Below, in pieces: positions 1 through 5,957 of a stretch of DNA of 7,808 bases. The first letter of the stretch is position 1, and the number at the start of each line of letters is the position of its first letter. The notes beneath the pieces are model-generated. The model ran no database searches, was not told the origin of the DNA, and worked only from the letters and a program-made list of their open reading frames with translations. The DNA is taken from contig RKSA01000182.1 of NCBI GenBank assembly GCA_007571115.1, positions 1 through 7,808 of the forward strand, in the 5' to 3' direction. The stretch comes from Gammaproteobacteria bacterium (GTDB lineage Bacteria; Pseudomonadota; Gammaproteobacteria; Pseudomonadales; Pseudohongiellaceae). A program made the translations under genes and the position numbers.

Positions 1-800
1 CGGGGGGCGCGCCCCGCGCGCACCCCGCCGCGGCGCCGGAACAGCCGTGGCGGAGGGGATCGCGGTGGCAGACCGCGCTGCCTTGGCGCGAGCGCCCCGC
101 GGGTGACGAGCCCGGTGGGCATTATCGCCCTCCGCCAGCTTCCCCGGCCTCGCCGGCAGTGCCGCCGACCGGCCTCGGCGAGGCGTACGCCAAGCTGCTC
201 GCGGGCGGCGACGAGGCGCCGCCGCTCGGCTATGCCATCGCGCAATTGCACGGCGTGTACATTCTCGCGCAAAACAGGGATGGCCTGATCATCGTCGACA
301 TGCACGCCGCCCACGAGCGGATCACCTACGAGCGAATGAAGCAGGCCCTCGTCGAGGAGCGGCTCAGGCAGCAGACTCTGCTCGTTCCCTTGCCCGTGGC
401 GGTCAGCGAGGCCGAAGCCGATTGCGCCGACACGCACTGCGGCAAGCTCGCCAGCCTCGGGCTCGAACTCGAACGCGTTGCCGCCGAGGCAGTTGTCGTG
501 CGGCGCATCCCGGCACTGCTGAAAGACGCCAACATCGAGCAACTGATCCGGGACGTGCTGTCCGACCTGCTCGAGTTCGGCGCCAGCGACCGCCTCGAAA
601 GCCGGCAGAACGAGCTGCTTTCGACCATGGCCTGCCACGGTTCGGTGCGCGCCAATCGCCGCCTCGGAATCGACGAGATGAATGCCCTGCTGCGCGACAT
701 GGAAGCGACCGAACGCAGCGGCCAGTGCAATCACGGCCGCCCGACCTGGGTCTGGCAATCGATGGCCGAGCTCGACAAGCTGTTCCTGCGCGGCCGCTGA
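1..800 (+). CDS. mutL: DNA mismatch repair protein MutL, C-terminal part (5' end outside window)
   Basis: The reading frame is open from base 3 with no start inside the window, so this is the 3' part of a longer gene. MutL couples MutS mismatch recognition to strand incision and excision. Bases 3 to about 165 encode a Pro/Arg/Ala-rich linker of the kind that separates the N-terminal GHKL ATPase from the C-terminal dimerisation domain. The rest is that domain: DMHAAHERITYE (297-332) matches the metal-binding endonuclease motif DQHA(X)2E(X)4E with Met for Gln. ACHGSVRA (630-653) and CNHGRPT (726-746) match the other two metal-site motifs. QTLLVP (372-389) resembles the beta-clamp-binding motif described in Bacillus MutL. 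These motifs are typical of endonuclease-active MutL from bacteria without MutH, and E. coli MutL lacks them. The gene ends two bases before the likely miaA start. Identity is secure; nuclease activity is inferred from the motifs. Confidence 0.96.
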   Translation, partial: GGAPRAHPAAAPEQPWRRGSRWQTALPWRERPAGDEPGGHYRPPPASPASPAVPPTGLGEAYAKLLAGGDEAPPLGYAIAQLHGVYILAQNRDGLIIVDMHAAHERITYERMKQALVEERLRQQTLLVPLPVAVSEAEADCADTHCGKLASLGLELERVAAEAVVVRRIPALLKDANIEQLIRDVLSDLLEFGASDRLESRQNELLSTMACHGSVRANRRLGIDEMNALLRDMEATERSGQCNHGRPTWVWQSMAELDKLFLRGR

Positions 801-801
801 C

Positions 802-1833
802 TTGGCTGGGTTGCAGCGCGAGCAGTCGGCGATCTGTCTCGTCGGCCCGACTGCGGCCGGCAAGACGGAGCTGGCCGTGGAGCTTGTGCAACGCAGGCCG
901 CTGGAAATCGTCAGCGTCGATTCGGCCCAGGTGTATCGCGGCATGGATATCGGCACGGGCAAGCCCGATGCGCGGCTGCGGCAGCTCGCGCCGCACCGGC
1001 TGATCGACATCCGCGACCCCGCCGAGAGCTATTCGGCGGCGCAGTTTCGCGTCGATGCGCTCGCCGCGATTCGCGAGATCTTCGCGGCGGGAAGGACGCC
1101 ATTGCTCGTTGGCGGAACGATGCTGTATTTCCGCGCCCTATGGCAAGGCCTCGCGCCGCTGCCTGGCGCCGACGCCGGGCTGCGGCGGCAGCTCGCCGAA
1201 GACGCTGCCCGGAACGGCTGGCAAGCGATCCATCGTCGGCTCGCCGACGTAGATCCGCGAGCCGCCGCGCGAATCCATCCGAACGATCCGCAGCGGCTGC
1301 AAAGGGCTTTGGAGGTCTATCTGCTCACGGGGCGAACGATCAGCAGCTTCCACGATGAAAGAAAAAGCGGCGCGGGCCGGTCTACTGGTTTCAGGCTGCA
1401 TTTTCTGGAGATCGATCCAGGCGACCGGGCGGCGCTGCATCGGAGGATCGGATCGCGCTTTCGCCAGATGCTCGCTGACGGTCTCGTCGAGGAGGTGCGT
1501 GGCCTGCATGGACGAAGCGATCTTCATGGGGGCCTGCCGTCGATGAAATCGGTCGGCTATCGCCAGGTTTGGCAATATCTCGACGGGGCCCTGGGCTACT
1601 CCGAGATGGTGGAAAAAAGCATCGCCGCGACCCGGCAGCTCGCCAAGCGGCAGTTGACCTGGCTGCGCGGCTGGCCCGGACTGCAGCGTCTTGACGACGA
1701 AGACCGCAGCAAGGATTGCGGCGAAGATCGCGGCAATCGTGGCAAAGATTGCAGAAAAGATTGCAGAAAAGATTGCAAAAATAGTCTCGATGCGGCCTTG
1801 AAATTCATCGATTCGCTCGCAATCTGTAGGTGA
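802..1833 (+). CDS. miaA: tRNA dimethylallyltransferase MiaA with repeat-expanded C-terminal tail
   Basis: MiaA transfers a dimethylallyl group from DMAPP to N6 of A37 in tRNAs that read UNN codons, in the cytoplasm. Residues below count from TTG 802. The P-loop GPTAAGKT is at 15-22, the DSAQVYRGMDIGTGKP block starts at 40, GGTMLY is at 104-109, HPNDPQRLQRALEVY at 159-173 and ATRQLAKRQLTWLRGW at 276-291; all are MiaA signatures. There is no suitable ATG: the frame reads on upstream into mutL sequence. TTG 802, one base after the mutL stop, and TTG 811 both put the P-loop at the usual distance from the N-terminus, and neither has a good Shine-Dalgarno, so translational coupling to mutL is likely. 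The protein is about 343 residues, longer than the usual 310-320. The extra length comes from a tail of four-residue repeats (KDCR-like, bases 1699-1779) between the conserved WLRGW region and the final helix. Confidence 0.95.
   Translation: MAGLQREQSAICLVGPTAAGKTELAVELVQRRPLEIVSVDSAQVYRGMDIGTGKPDARLRQLAPHRLIDIRDPAESYSAAQFRVDALAAIREIFAAGRTPLLVGGTMLYFRALWQGLAPLPGADAGLRRQLAEDAARNGWQAIHRRLADVDPRAAARIHPNDPQRLQRALEVYLLTGRTISSFHDERKSGAGRSTGFRLHFLEIDPGDRAALHRRIGSRFRQMLADGLVEEVRGLHGRSDLHGGLPSMKSVGYRQVWQYLDGALGYSEMVEKSIAATRQLAKRQLTWLRGWPGLQRLDDEDRSKDCGEDRGNRGKDCRKDCRKDCKNSLDAALKFIDSLAICR
1699..1779 (+). repeat. Degenerate 12-bp tandem repeat inside the miaA 3' end
   Basis: Seven consecutive units in the miaA frame each encode about four residues: EDRS, KDCG, EDRG, NRG (a 9-bp unit), KDCR, KDCR, KDCK. 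The last three DNA units are nearly identical (AAAGATTGCAGA twice, then AAAGATTGCAAA), while the earlier ones are more diverged and use GC-richer codons. The unit length is a multiple of three, so copy-number changes keep the frame. The repeat adds about 27 charged residues, with a C-x3-C-x3-C spacing in the three newest units, just after the conserved MiaA core. Confidence 0.9.
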
Positions 1834-1858
1834 AGAGGCTGCGGTTGCCGTCACGGAC

Positions 1859-1930
1859 AGCGAGACAGGCAGCGAGACAGACAGGAAGATAGGAAGGCAG
1901 GCAGACAGGAAGGCAGACAGACAGGCAGTA
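1859..1930 (+). repeat. 4-bp AGNN tandem repeat (18 units) upstream of hfq
   Basis: Eighteen consecutive tetranucleotides, in perfect register over 72 bp, all begin with AG: six AGAC, five AGGC, three AGGA, two AGCG, one AGAT and one AGTA. T is almost absent from this strand. The tract lies in the 197-bp non-coding gap between miaA (stop 1833) and hfq (start 2031). A looser continuation rich in GGCAG and GTGAG runs to about 1975. Outside the repeat the gap shows no gene, no clear terminator and no convincing sigma-70 promoter, although an hfq promoter would be expected here or within miaA. Confidence 0.9.
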
Positions 1931-2017
1931 GGCAGTTTCAGGCAGTGCCAAGTAGTGAGTGAGCAGTGAGTGTAGGTACAGCCAAATTGCCCGAAACACA
2001 GAAAATTCGAAAATTTC

Positions 2018-2022
2018 AGGAG
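2018..2022 (+). promoter_or_regulatory. Ribosome binding site of hfq
   Basis: AGGAG lies 8 bases before ATG 2031. This is the clearest Shine-Dalgarno in the left half of the window and fixes the hfq start over the out-of-frame ATG at 2024. Confidence 0.8.
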
Positions 2023-2030
2023 AATGAGAA

Positions 2031-2294
2031 ATGTCCAAAGGACATACCCTGCAAGACCCGTTTTTGAACACATTGCGCAAGAATCGCGTGCCGGTATCGA
2101 TCTACCTCGTTAGCGGCATCAAGTTGCAAGGGCAGATCGAGTCGTTCGATCAATACGTCATCTTGCTCAAGAATGCTGTCAGCCAGATGGTTTACAAGCA
2201 CGCGGTCTCGACCGTGGTACCTGGGCGGATGGTGAAGATAGAGCTAGACCATTCCGACGACGACGAAGTCCAGGATGGCAACATCGAGCCCTGA
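2031..2294 (+). CDS. hfq: RNA chaperone Hfq
   Basis: Hfq forms a hexameric Sm-like ring that pairs small RNAs with target mRNAs and also affects RNA stability and translation. The 87-residue product starts MSKGHTLQDPFLN and carries the Sm1 block (VSIYLVSGIKLQGQIESFDQ) and the Sm2 signature YKHAVSTVVP, with YKHA at 55-58. RNA-contact positions known from E. coli are kept: Q8, R16 and R19 of the rim patch (here RKNR), Y25, K31 and Q33 of the distal face, and K56/H57 at the proximal pore. Position 42 is Tyr, as in Staphylococcus Hfq, where E. coli has Phe. The tail after residue 66 is short and strongly acidic, with eight Asp/Glu in the last 17 residues. The gene follows miaA and precedes hflX, the standard gammaproteobacterial order. 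The repeat-rich gap upstream may influence its expression. Confidence 0.98.
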   Translation: MSKGHTLQDPFLNTLRKNRVPVSIYLVSGIKLQGQIESFDQYVILLKNAVSQMVYKHAVSTVVPGRMVKIELDHSDDDEVQDGNIEP

Positions 2295-2333
2295 GGCGCG
2301 TCCGGCCGGCTTCGGGCGGGTGCCTCGCATCCG

Positions 2334-2358
2334 GCGCCGGGCATAAGGCCCCGGGCGC
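2334..2358 (+). other. GC-rich hairpin just upstream of hflX
   Basis: GCGCCGGG (2334-2341) can pair with CCC (2350-2352) and GGCGC (2354-2358), giving an 8-bp stem with one bulged G around an 8-base loop. It ends 8 bases before the hflX ATG. No T-run follows, so it is not an intrinsic terminator. It could limit ribosome access to hflX or protect an RNA end; this is inferred from sequence alone. Confidence 0.4.
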
Positions 2359-2366
2359 AAGACGCG

Positions 2367-3656
2367 ATGTTGTTTCTCGAGCGGCCAGACGGCAGCGAAA
2401 CCTGTGTGCTCGTGCATATCGAGCTCGCCTCCGAAGCCCGGCAGGAAGACCTCGCCGAATTCGAGGAGCTCGCGGTTTCCGCGGGCGCTGCTCCCGTTGC
2501 GACCTTGGCGGGCGCCCGGGAGCGCCCCGAGCCGGCGACCTTCCTCGGTACCGGCAAGCTGCGCGAACTCGCGTTGCTGCGGCAGTCCTGCGGTGCCGGG
2601 CTCGTGCTGTTCAACCATTCGCTGACTCCCGCCCAGGAGCGCAACCTCGAGCAGCAACTGCAATGCCGGGTGCTCGACCGGACCGGGCTGATCCTCGACA
2701 TTTTCGCCCAGCGCGCCCACTCCCACGAAGGCAAGCTGCAAGTCGAGCTCGCCCAGTTGCGGCATCTGAGCACGCGGCTCAAGCGCGGCTGGTCGCACCT
2801 CGACCGGCAGAAAGGCGGAATCGGCTTGCGCGGCGCTGGCGAGAAGCAGCTCGAGCTCGACCAGCGCATGATCGGCCAGCGCATCAAGTCGATACGCAAA
2901 AGCCTGGGCCGAGTTCGCGGGCGCCGCGAACTCGGTCGCAACGCGCGCCGCAAGGCCGATCTCGCGACGGTCTCCCTCGTCGGTTACACCAATGCCGGCA
3001 AGACCTCGCTGTTCAATCTCCTCACCGGAGCTCGCAGCTTCGCCGCCGACCAATTGTTCGCGACGCTCGATCCGCGACTGCGGCGCATCAGCCTGCCGCT
3101 TTGCGGCACTGCGATTCTCGCCGATACCGTCGGATTCATCAGCCATTTGCCGCATCAGCTCGTCGAGGCTTTCAAGGCGACCCTCGAAGAGACCGTCGCT
3201 GCGCAATTGCTCGTCCACGTCATCGACGCGAGCAGCCCGAAGCGTGACGAACACGCCACCGAGGTTCACGCCGTGCTCGCAGAAATCGGCGCCGGCGAAA
3301 TCCCCGTTGTCGAGGTTCGCAACAAGATCGACCTGTGCCCGGAAACAGCGCCGCGAATCGATCGCGACGGCGATGGCGCGCCGGTTCGCGTCTGGATGTC
3401 GGCGCGAACCGGTGCTGGCGAGCAGCAATTGCGCGAAGCGCTCGGCGAATTGCTCGGCCGCGAGCTCTGCGAGCAAAGCCTCGTGCTGCCGCCGCGCCAG
3501 GCGGGGCTGCGCTCGCGCCTGCTCGCTCGCGGATGCATTCTCGCCGAGCGGGTCGACGAGCAAGGCAATTTCCATTTGCGCGCTCGCCTGCACCCTCGAG
3601 AGGCAAGCCGCATCGCTGCGCTTGACGGCTGCGCCGCCAGCCCCCCGCAAGCCTGA
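2367..3656 (+). CDS. hflX: Ribosome-associated GTPase HflX
   Basis: HflX is a GTPase that binds the large ribosomal subunit and splits stalled or inactive 70S ribosomes, notably after heat or antibiotic stress. The 429-residue protein matches the usual length (about 426 in E. coli). The N-terminal HflX domain carries LVLFNHSLTPAQERNLE and the RTGLILDIFAQRAHSHEGK block, then a linker region with KGGIGLRG. The G domain has G1 GYTNAGKT (206-213), G3 DTVGF (253-257), G4 NKID (319-322) and a G5-like SAR near 345. Two positions deviate from the common pattern: GAGEKQLE at 156-163, where most members have GPGETQLE, and Thr-Ser after the P-loop Lys where E. coli has Ser-Thr. ATG 2367 gives an N-terminus that aligns with E. 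coli HflX, but it has no clear Shine-Dalgarno and follows a GC-rich hairpin. It lies 72 bases after hfq and is probably co-transcribed with it. Confidence 0.97.
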   Translation: MLFLERPDGSETCVLVHIELASEARQEDLAEFEELAVSAGAAPVATLAGARERPEPATFLGTGKLRELALLRQSCGAGLVLFNHSLTPAQERNLEQQLQCRVLDRTGLILDIFAQRAHSHEGKLQVELAQLRHLSTRLKRGWSHLDRQKGGIGLRGAGEKQLELDQRMIGQRIKSIRKSLGRVRGRRELGRNARRKADLATVSLVGYTNAGKTSLFNLLTGARSFAADQLFATLDPRLRRISLPLCGTAILADTVGFISHLPHQLVEAFKATLEETVAAQLLVHVIDASSPKRDEHATEVHAVLAEIGAGEIPVVEVRNKIDLCPETAPRIDRDGDGAPVRVWMSARTGAGEQQLREALGELLGRELCEQSLVLPPRQAGLRSRLLARGCILAERVDEQGNFHLRARLHPREASRIAALDGCAASPPQA

Positions 3657-3669
3657 CAGAGGAAATGCG

Positions 3670-3699
3670 GTGCTGCAAAAGACTGTGCTGCAAAAGGCT
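3670..3699 (+). repeat. 15-bp tandem duplication between hflX and hflK
   Basis: GTGCTGCAAAAGACT (3670-3684) is followed directly by GTGCTGCAAAAGGCT (3685-3699), two copies that differ at one base. The pair lies 13 bases after the hflX stop and directly upstream of the -10-like TATAAG at 3701, so a copy-number change would alter the region where a -35 element would sit. Confidence 0.85.
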
Positions 3700-3733
3700 G
3701 TATAAGTCGCGAAAATTCGCTAGAATCGTGTTT
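3698..3733 (+). promoter_or_regulatory. Possible promoter for hflKC
   Basis: Two -10-like hexamers lie in the AT-rich part of the hflX-hflK gap: TATAAG (3701-3706) and TAGAAT (3721-3726). Between them is the short inverted repeat GCGAA-AA-TTCGC (3709-3720), which may be an operator or chance. I find no good TTGACA-like -35 at the right spacing for either box, so the call is tentative. A start near 3733 would leave a leader of about 44 bases before hflK. Confidence 0.35.
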
Positions 3734-3776
3734 TTGCACATTCGCGTTGGCGGCAAGCTGCGCGACGGAGACTGAA

Positions 3777-5003
3777 ATGGCCTGGAACGAACCCGGCAAC
3801 AATGGTAACGGCTCTGATCCCTGGGGCAGCGGTCGCGGCGGTGGTCGCCGCAGCGGCGGCAACCAGGGCCCTCCCGACATCGATGAGGCGATCAGGAGCC
3901 TGCTCGCTCGCCTGGGCCTCGCCGGAGGCGGTCGCGGCGGCGCAGGCAAGGGCGCCGGTTCCGGCAAGGCGTCCGGCAAGGGCCTTTCCGGAGGCTTGCT
4001 TGCCGGTTTTCTCGTCGTCGCCCTCGCGGTCTGGGGCTTTCTCGGCTTCTACATCGTCGACGAAGCCGAACGCGCCGTGGTGCTGCGCTTCGGTCGCGTT
4101 CTCGACAGCACCGTGCAACCTGGCCTGCACTGGAATCCGCCACTGATCGACGAGGTGAACAAGGTCAACGTTTCGGAGCTCAACTCGAGGGCGTACCAGA
4201 ACCGGGGGATGCTGACCACCGATGAAAACATCGTCGATGTCGATGTCACGGTGCAATATCGAATCAGCGATCCCGTCAACTACATCATCGCCGTGCGAAA
4301 CCCCGAAAACAGCCTCGACAATGCGGCAGAATCGGTGATCCGCCACGCCATTGGCGGCAACTTCATGGACAAGATCCTTACCGAGCGTCGGGCAGAAATC
4401 GCCACGGAGATAGAGGAGCGCCTGCAGAACTACATGAACATGTACAGCACCGGCATTTTCATCAGTCAGATCAATATCGTCGATGCCCAGCCGCCGGACG
4501 CCGTGCGCCCCGACTTCGACGACGTGATCCGCGCCCGGGAGGACGAGCAGCGCGCCCAGAACCAGGCTCAGCAATACGCCAACCAGATCATTCCCGAAGC
4601 TCGTGGCGAGGCGCAAAGGCAAATCGAGCAAGCGAACGCATACAAGGAGGACGTGATCGCCCGGGCCGAAGGCGACGCTTCGCGTTTCAACCAGCTCCTG
4701 CTCGAATACCAGAAGGCGCCCGAAGTGACTCGCCAACGCATGTACATCGATTCGATCCAGGACGTGATGACCGCTTCGAGCAAGATCCTCATCGACGTCG
4801 AAGGCGGCAGCAACATGCTCTATGTCCCGCTCGACAAGATCCTCGAACAGAACACATCGCTCAGCGGCGCTGCCAGGCCGCGCACTGCTGCCGAATGGCG
4901 CGAACTTGCCGAACAGTTGGCGCCCTATCTGGGCAGCGCTTCGGCGGGAGGCGCTGATGCATCGCGCTTGAGCAATGGCAGAACTGGAGGGCTACGGCAA
5001 TGA
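3777..5003 (+). CDS. hflK: FtsH protease modulator HflK (SPFH/band 7 protein)
   Basis: HflK forms a large inner-membrane cage with HflC around the FtsH protease and modulates its access to membrane substrates. The 408-residue product starts MAWNEPGNN, the family's typical beginning. An in-frame GTG at 3747 would add ten residues before this conserved start, and GGAG (3767-3770) six bases before ATG 3777 supports the shorter form. In order: a Gly-rich cytoplasmic N-terminus with GPPDIDEAIR (31-40), a Gly/Lys/Ser-rich stretch (about 49-73), one transmembrane helix (about 73-94), the SPFH domain beginning DEAERAVVLRFGRV, then a long Glu/Gln/Ala-rich coiled-coil region (REDEQRAQNQAQQYAN and following), and a tail with MLYVPLDKILE. 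The stop overlaps the hflC start as ATGA, indicating translational coupling that would help equal production of the two partners. Confidence 0.97.
   Translation: MAWNEPGNNGNGSDPWGSGRGGGRRSGGNQGPPDIDEAIRSLLARLGLAGGGRGGAGKGAGSGKASGKGLSGGLLAGFLVVALAVWGFLGFYIVDEAERAVVLRFGRVLDSTVQPGLHWNPPLIDEVNKVNVSELNSRAYQNRGMLTTDENIVDVDVTVQYRISDPVNYIIAVRNPENSLDNAAESVIRHAIGGNFMDKILTERRAEIATEIEERLQNYMNMYSTGIFISQINIVDAQPPDAVRPDFDDVIRAREDEQRAQNQAQQYANQIIPEARGEAQRQIEQANAYKEDVIARAEGDASRFNQLLLEYQKAPEVTRQRMYIDSIQDVMTASSKILIDVEGGSNMLYVPLDKILEQNTSLSGAARPRTAAEWRELAEQLAPYLGSASAGGADASRLSNGRTGGLRQ
4986..4990 (+). promoter_or_regulatory. Ribosome binding site of hflC
   Basis: GGAGG lies 9 bases before ATG 5000, inside the 3' end of hflK. 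It supports the ATGA-overlap start for hflC. Confidence 0.75.
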
Positions 5004-5872
5004 AAACCTATCTCGGCATAGCGCTTGTCCTGTTGCTGCTTTTTCTCGCGAGTCAAAGCCTGTTCGTCGTGCGTGAAACTGAACGCGCCGTGCTGTTGCA
5101 ATTCGGCGAACTCGTCAACGCCGACATTCCGCCTGGCTTGCACATGAAGATTCCCTTCGTCAACGAGGTGCGCAGGTTCGATGCGCGAATCCGCACCGAG
5201 GATTCGATAACGCAACGCTTCCTCACCTTGGAGCAAAAAGCGCTCGAAGTCGATTCCTACACCAAGTGGCGGATTGTCGATGTCGGCCTGTTCTACGTGT
5301 CGACCGACGGTGACGCGACGAAGGTCAGCGGACTGCTGGCGGAACGCGTCAATAATGGCTTGCGCGACCAGATTGCGACTCGCAACTTGCAGGAAGTCGT
5401 CGCCGGCGAACGCGACCAGCTCATGCTCGAGCTGACCGCGAGCCTCAACGAGTCGGTTCCAGCCGATATCGGCATAGAAATCATCGACGTTCGAGTCAAG
5501 CGAATCGACCTTCCCGGCGATGTGCGCGATTCGGTCTATCTGCGCATGAGCACCGAACGCAATCGCCTCGCCCAGGAGCTGCGCTCGCGCGGCGAAGAGC
5601 TCGCGATCGGCATTCGCGCCGACGCCGAACGGCAGGCGATCATTTTCGAGGCCGAAGCCTATCGCGACGCCGAGCGAATTCGCGGCGAGGGCGATGCTCG
5701 CGCGACCGCGATCTATGCCGAGGCGTACAACAAGGATCCCGAATTCTTCGCTTTCACCCGCAGCCTGAACGCGTATCGCGAAACCTTCAAGAACAAGGGC
5801 GACGTGCTGCTGATCGATCCCGAAAGCGACTTTTTCAAGTATCTGAAGGATCTCGATTCCGCCCAGCCGTGA
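5000..5872 (+). CDS. hflC: FtsH protease modulator HflC (SPFH/band 7 protein)
   Basis: HflC is the partner of HflK in the periplasm-facing inner-membrane complex that regulates FtsH. The 290-residue product has a short N-terminus with one transmembrane helix (about 3-24), then the SPFH domain starting VRETERAVLLQFGEL, with the typical PPGLHMKIPFVNEVRRFDAR block. A charged coiled-coil region rich in Glu, Arg and Ala follows (from about 190 to 245). The family-specific C-terminus PEFFAFTRSLNAY ends in DPESDFFKYLKDL. The length is close to that in Pseudomonas and shorter than E. coli HflC (334). The start overlaps the hflK stop (ATGA) and has a strong GGAGG. The order hflK then hflC is invariant in this group, and the two almost certainly share one transcript. 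Confidence 0.97.
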   Translation: MKTYLGIALVLLLLFLASQSLFVVRETERAVLLQFGELVNADIPPGLHMKIPFVNEVRRFDARIRTEDSITQRFLTLEQKALEVDSYTKWRIVDVGLFYVSTDGDATKVSGLLAERVNNGLRDQIATRNLQEVVAGERDQLMLELTASLNESVPADIGIEIIDVRVKRIDLPGDVRDSVYLRMSTERNRLAQELRSRGEELAIGIRADAERQAIIFEAEAYRDAERIRGEGDARATAIYAEAYNKDPEFFAFTRSLNAYRETFKNKGDVLLIDPESDFFKYLKDLDSAQP

Positions 5873-5881
5873 TTGAGCGGC

Positions 5882-5903
5882 GAGTTCGCTGCGGCGCGAA
5901 CTC
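5882..5903 (+). other. Perfect 8-bp hairpin after hflC
   Basis: GAGTTCGC (5882-5889) and GCGAACTC (5896-5903) form a perfect 8-bp stem around the 6-base loop TGCGGC, ten bases after the hflC stop. There is no T-run, so a Rho-independent terminator is unlikely. A role in setting the 3' end or stability of hflKC mRNA relative to the downstream genes is possible but inferred. Confidence 0.5.
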
Positions 5904-5957
5904 TCGCGGCCCCGGTCGCCGTCGAGGCGTGGATTCCTTTCGGCGAGCCGAGCTTCC

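Noticed and set aside
682..801. Upstream extension of miaA to an ATG at 682 within mutL
   Set aside because: It would add 40 residues with no MiaA similarity that merely read mutL in another frame; the TTG codons at 802 or 811 fit the family length.
1834..2030. Possible small gene or small RNA in the miaA-hfq gap
   Set aside because: Stops are frequent on the plus strand, the repeat dominates, and there is no terminator hairpin with T-run or clear promoter.
1138..2073. Minus-strand open frame across the miaA end, the AGNN repeat and the hfq start
   Set aside because: Its repetitive Ser/Leu/Val/Pro/Cys stretch is just the complement of the AGNN tract, and the rest is antisense to miaA and hfq.
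2244..3650. 468-codon open frame on the minus strand, antisense to hflX
   Set aside because: It mirrors a well-identified conserved gene, its translation is low-complexity Ala/Arg/Glu-rich and resembles no family I know. Long antisense frames are common opposite GC-rich genes.
3661..3671. AAATGCGGT resembles the Haemophilus DNA uptake signal AAGTGCGGT
   Set aside because: One mismatch, a single copy noticed, and composition unlike Pasteurellaceae.
3709..3735. GCGAA-AA-TTCGC followed by TTTTT as an hflX terminator
   Set aside because: The stem is only 5 bp with a 2-base loop, and the T-run begins about ten bases after it, so it does not fit an intrinsic terminator.
3747..3776. Earlier in-frame GTG start for hflK
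   Set aside because: The conserved HflK N-terminus MAWN-x-PGNN begins at 3777, with GGAG at the right distance.
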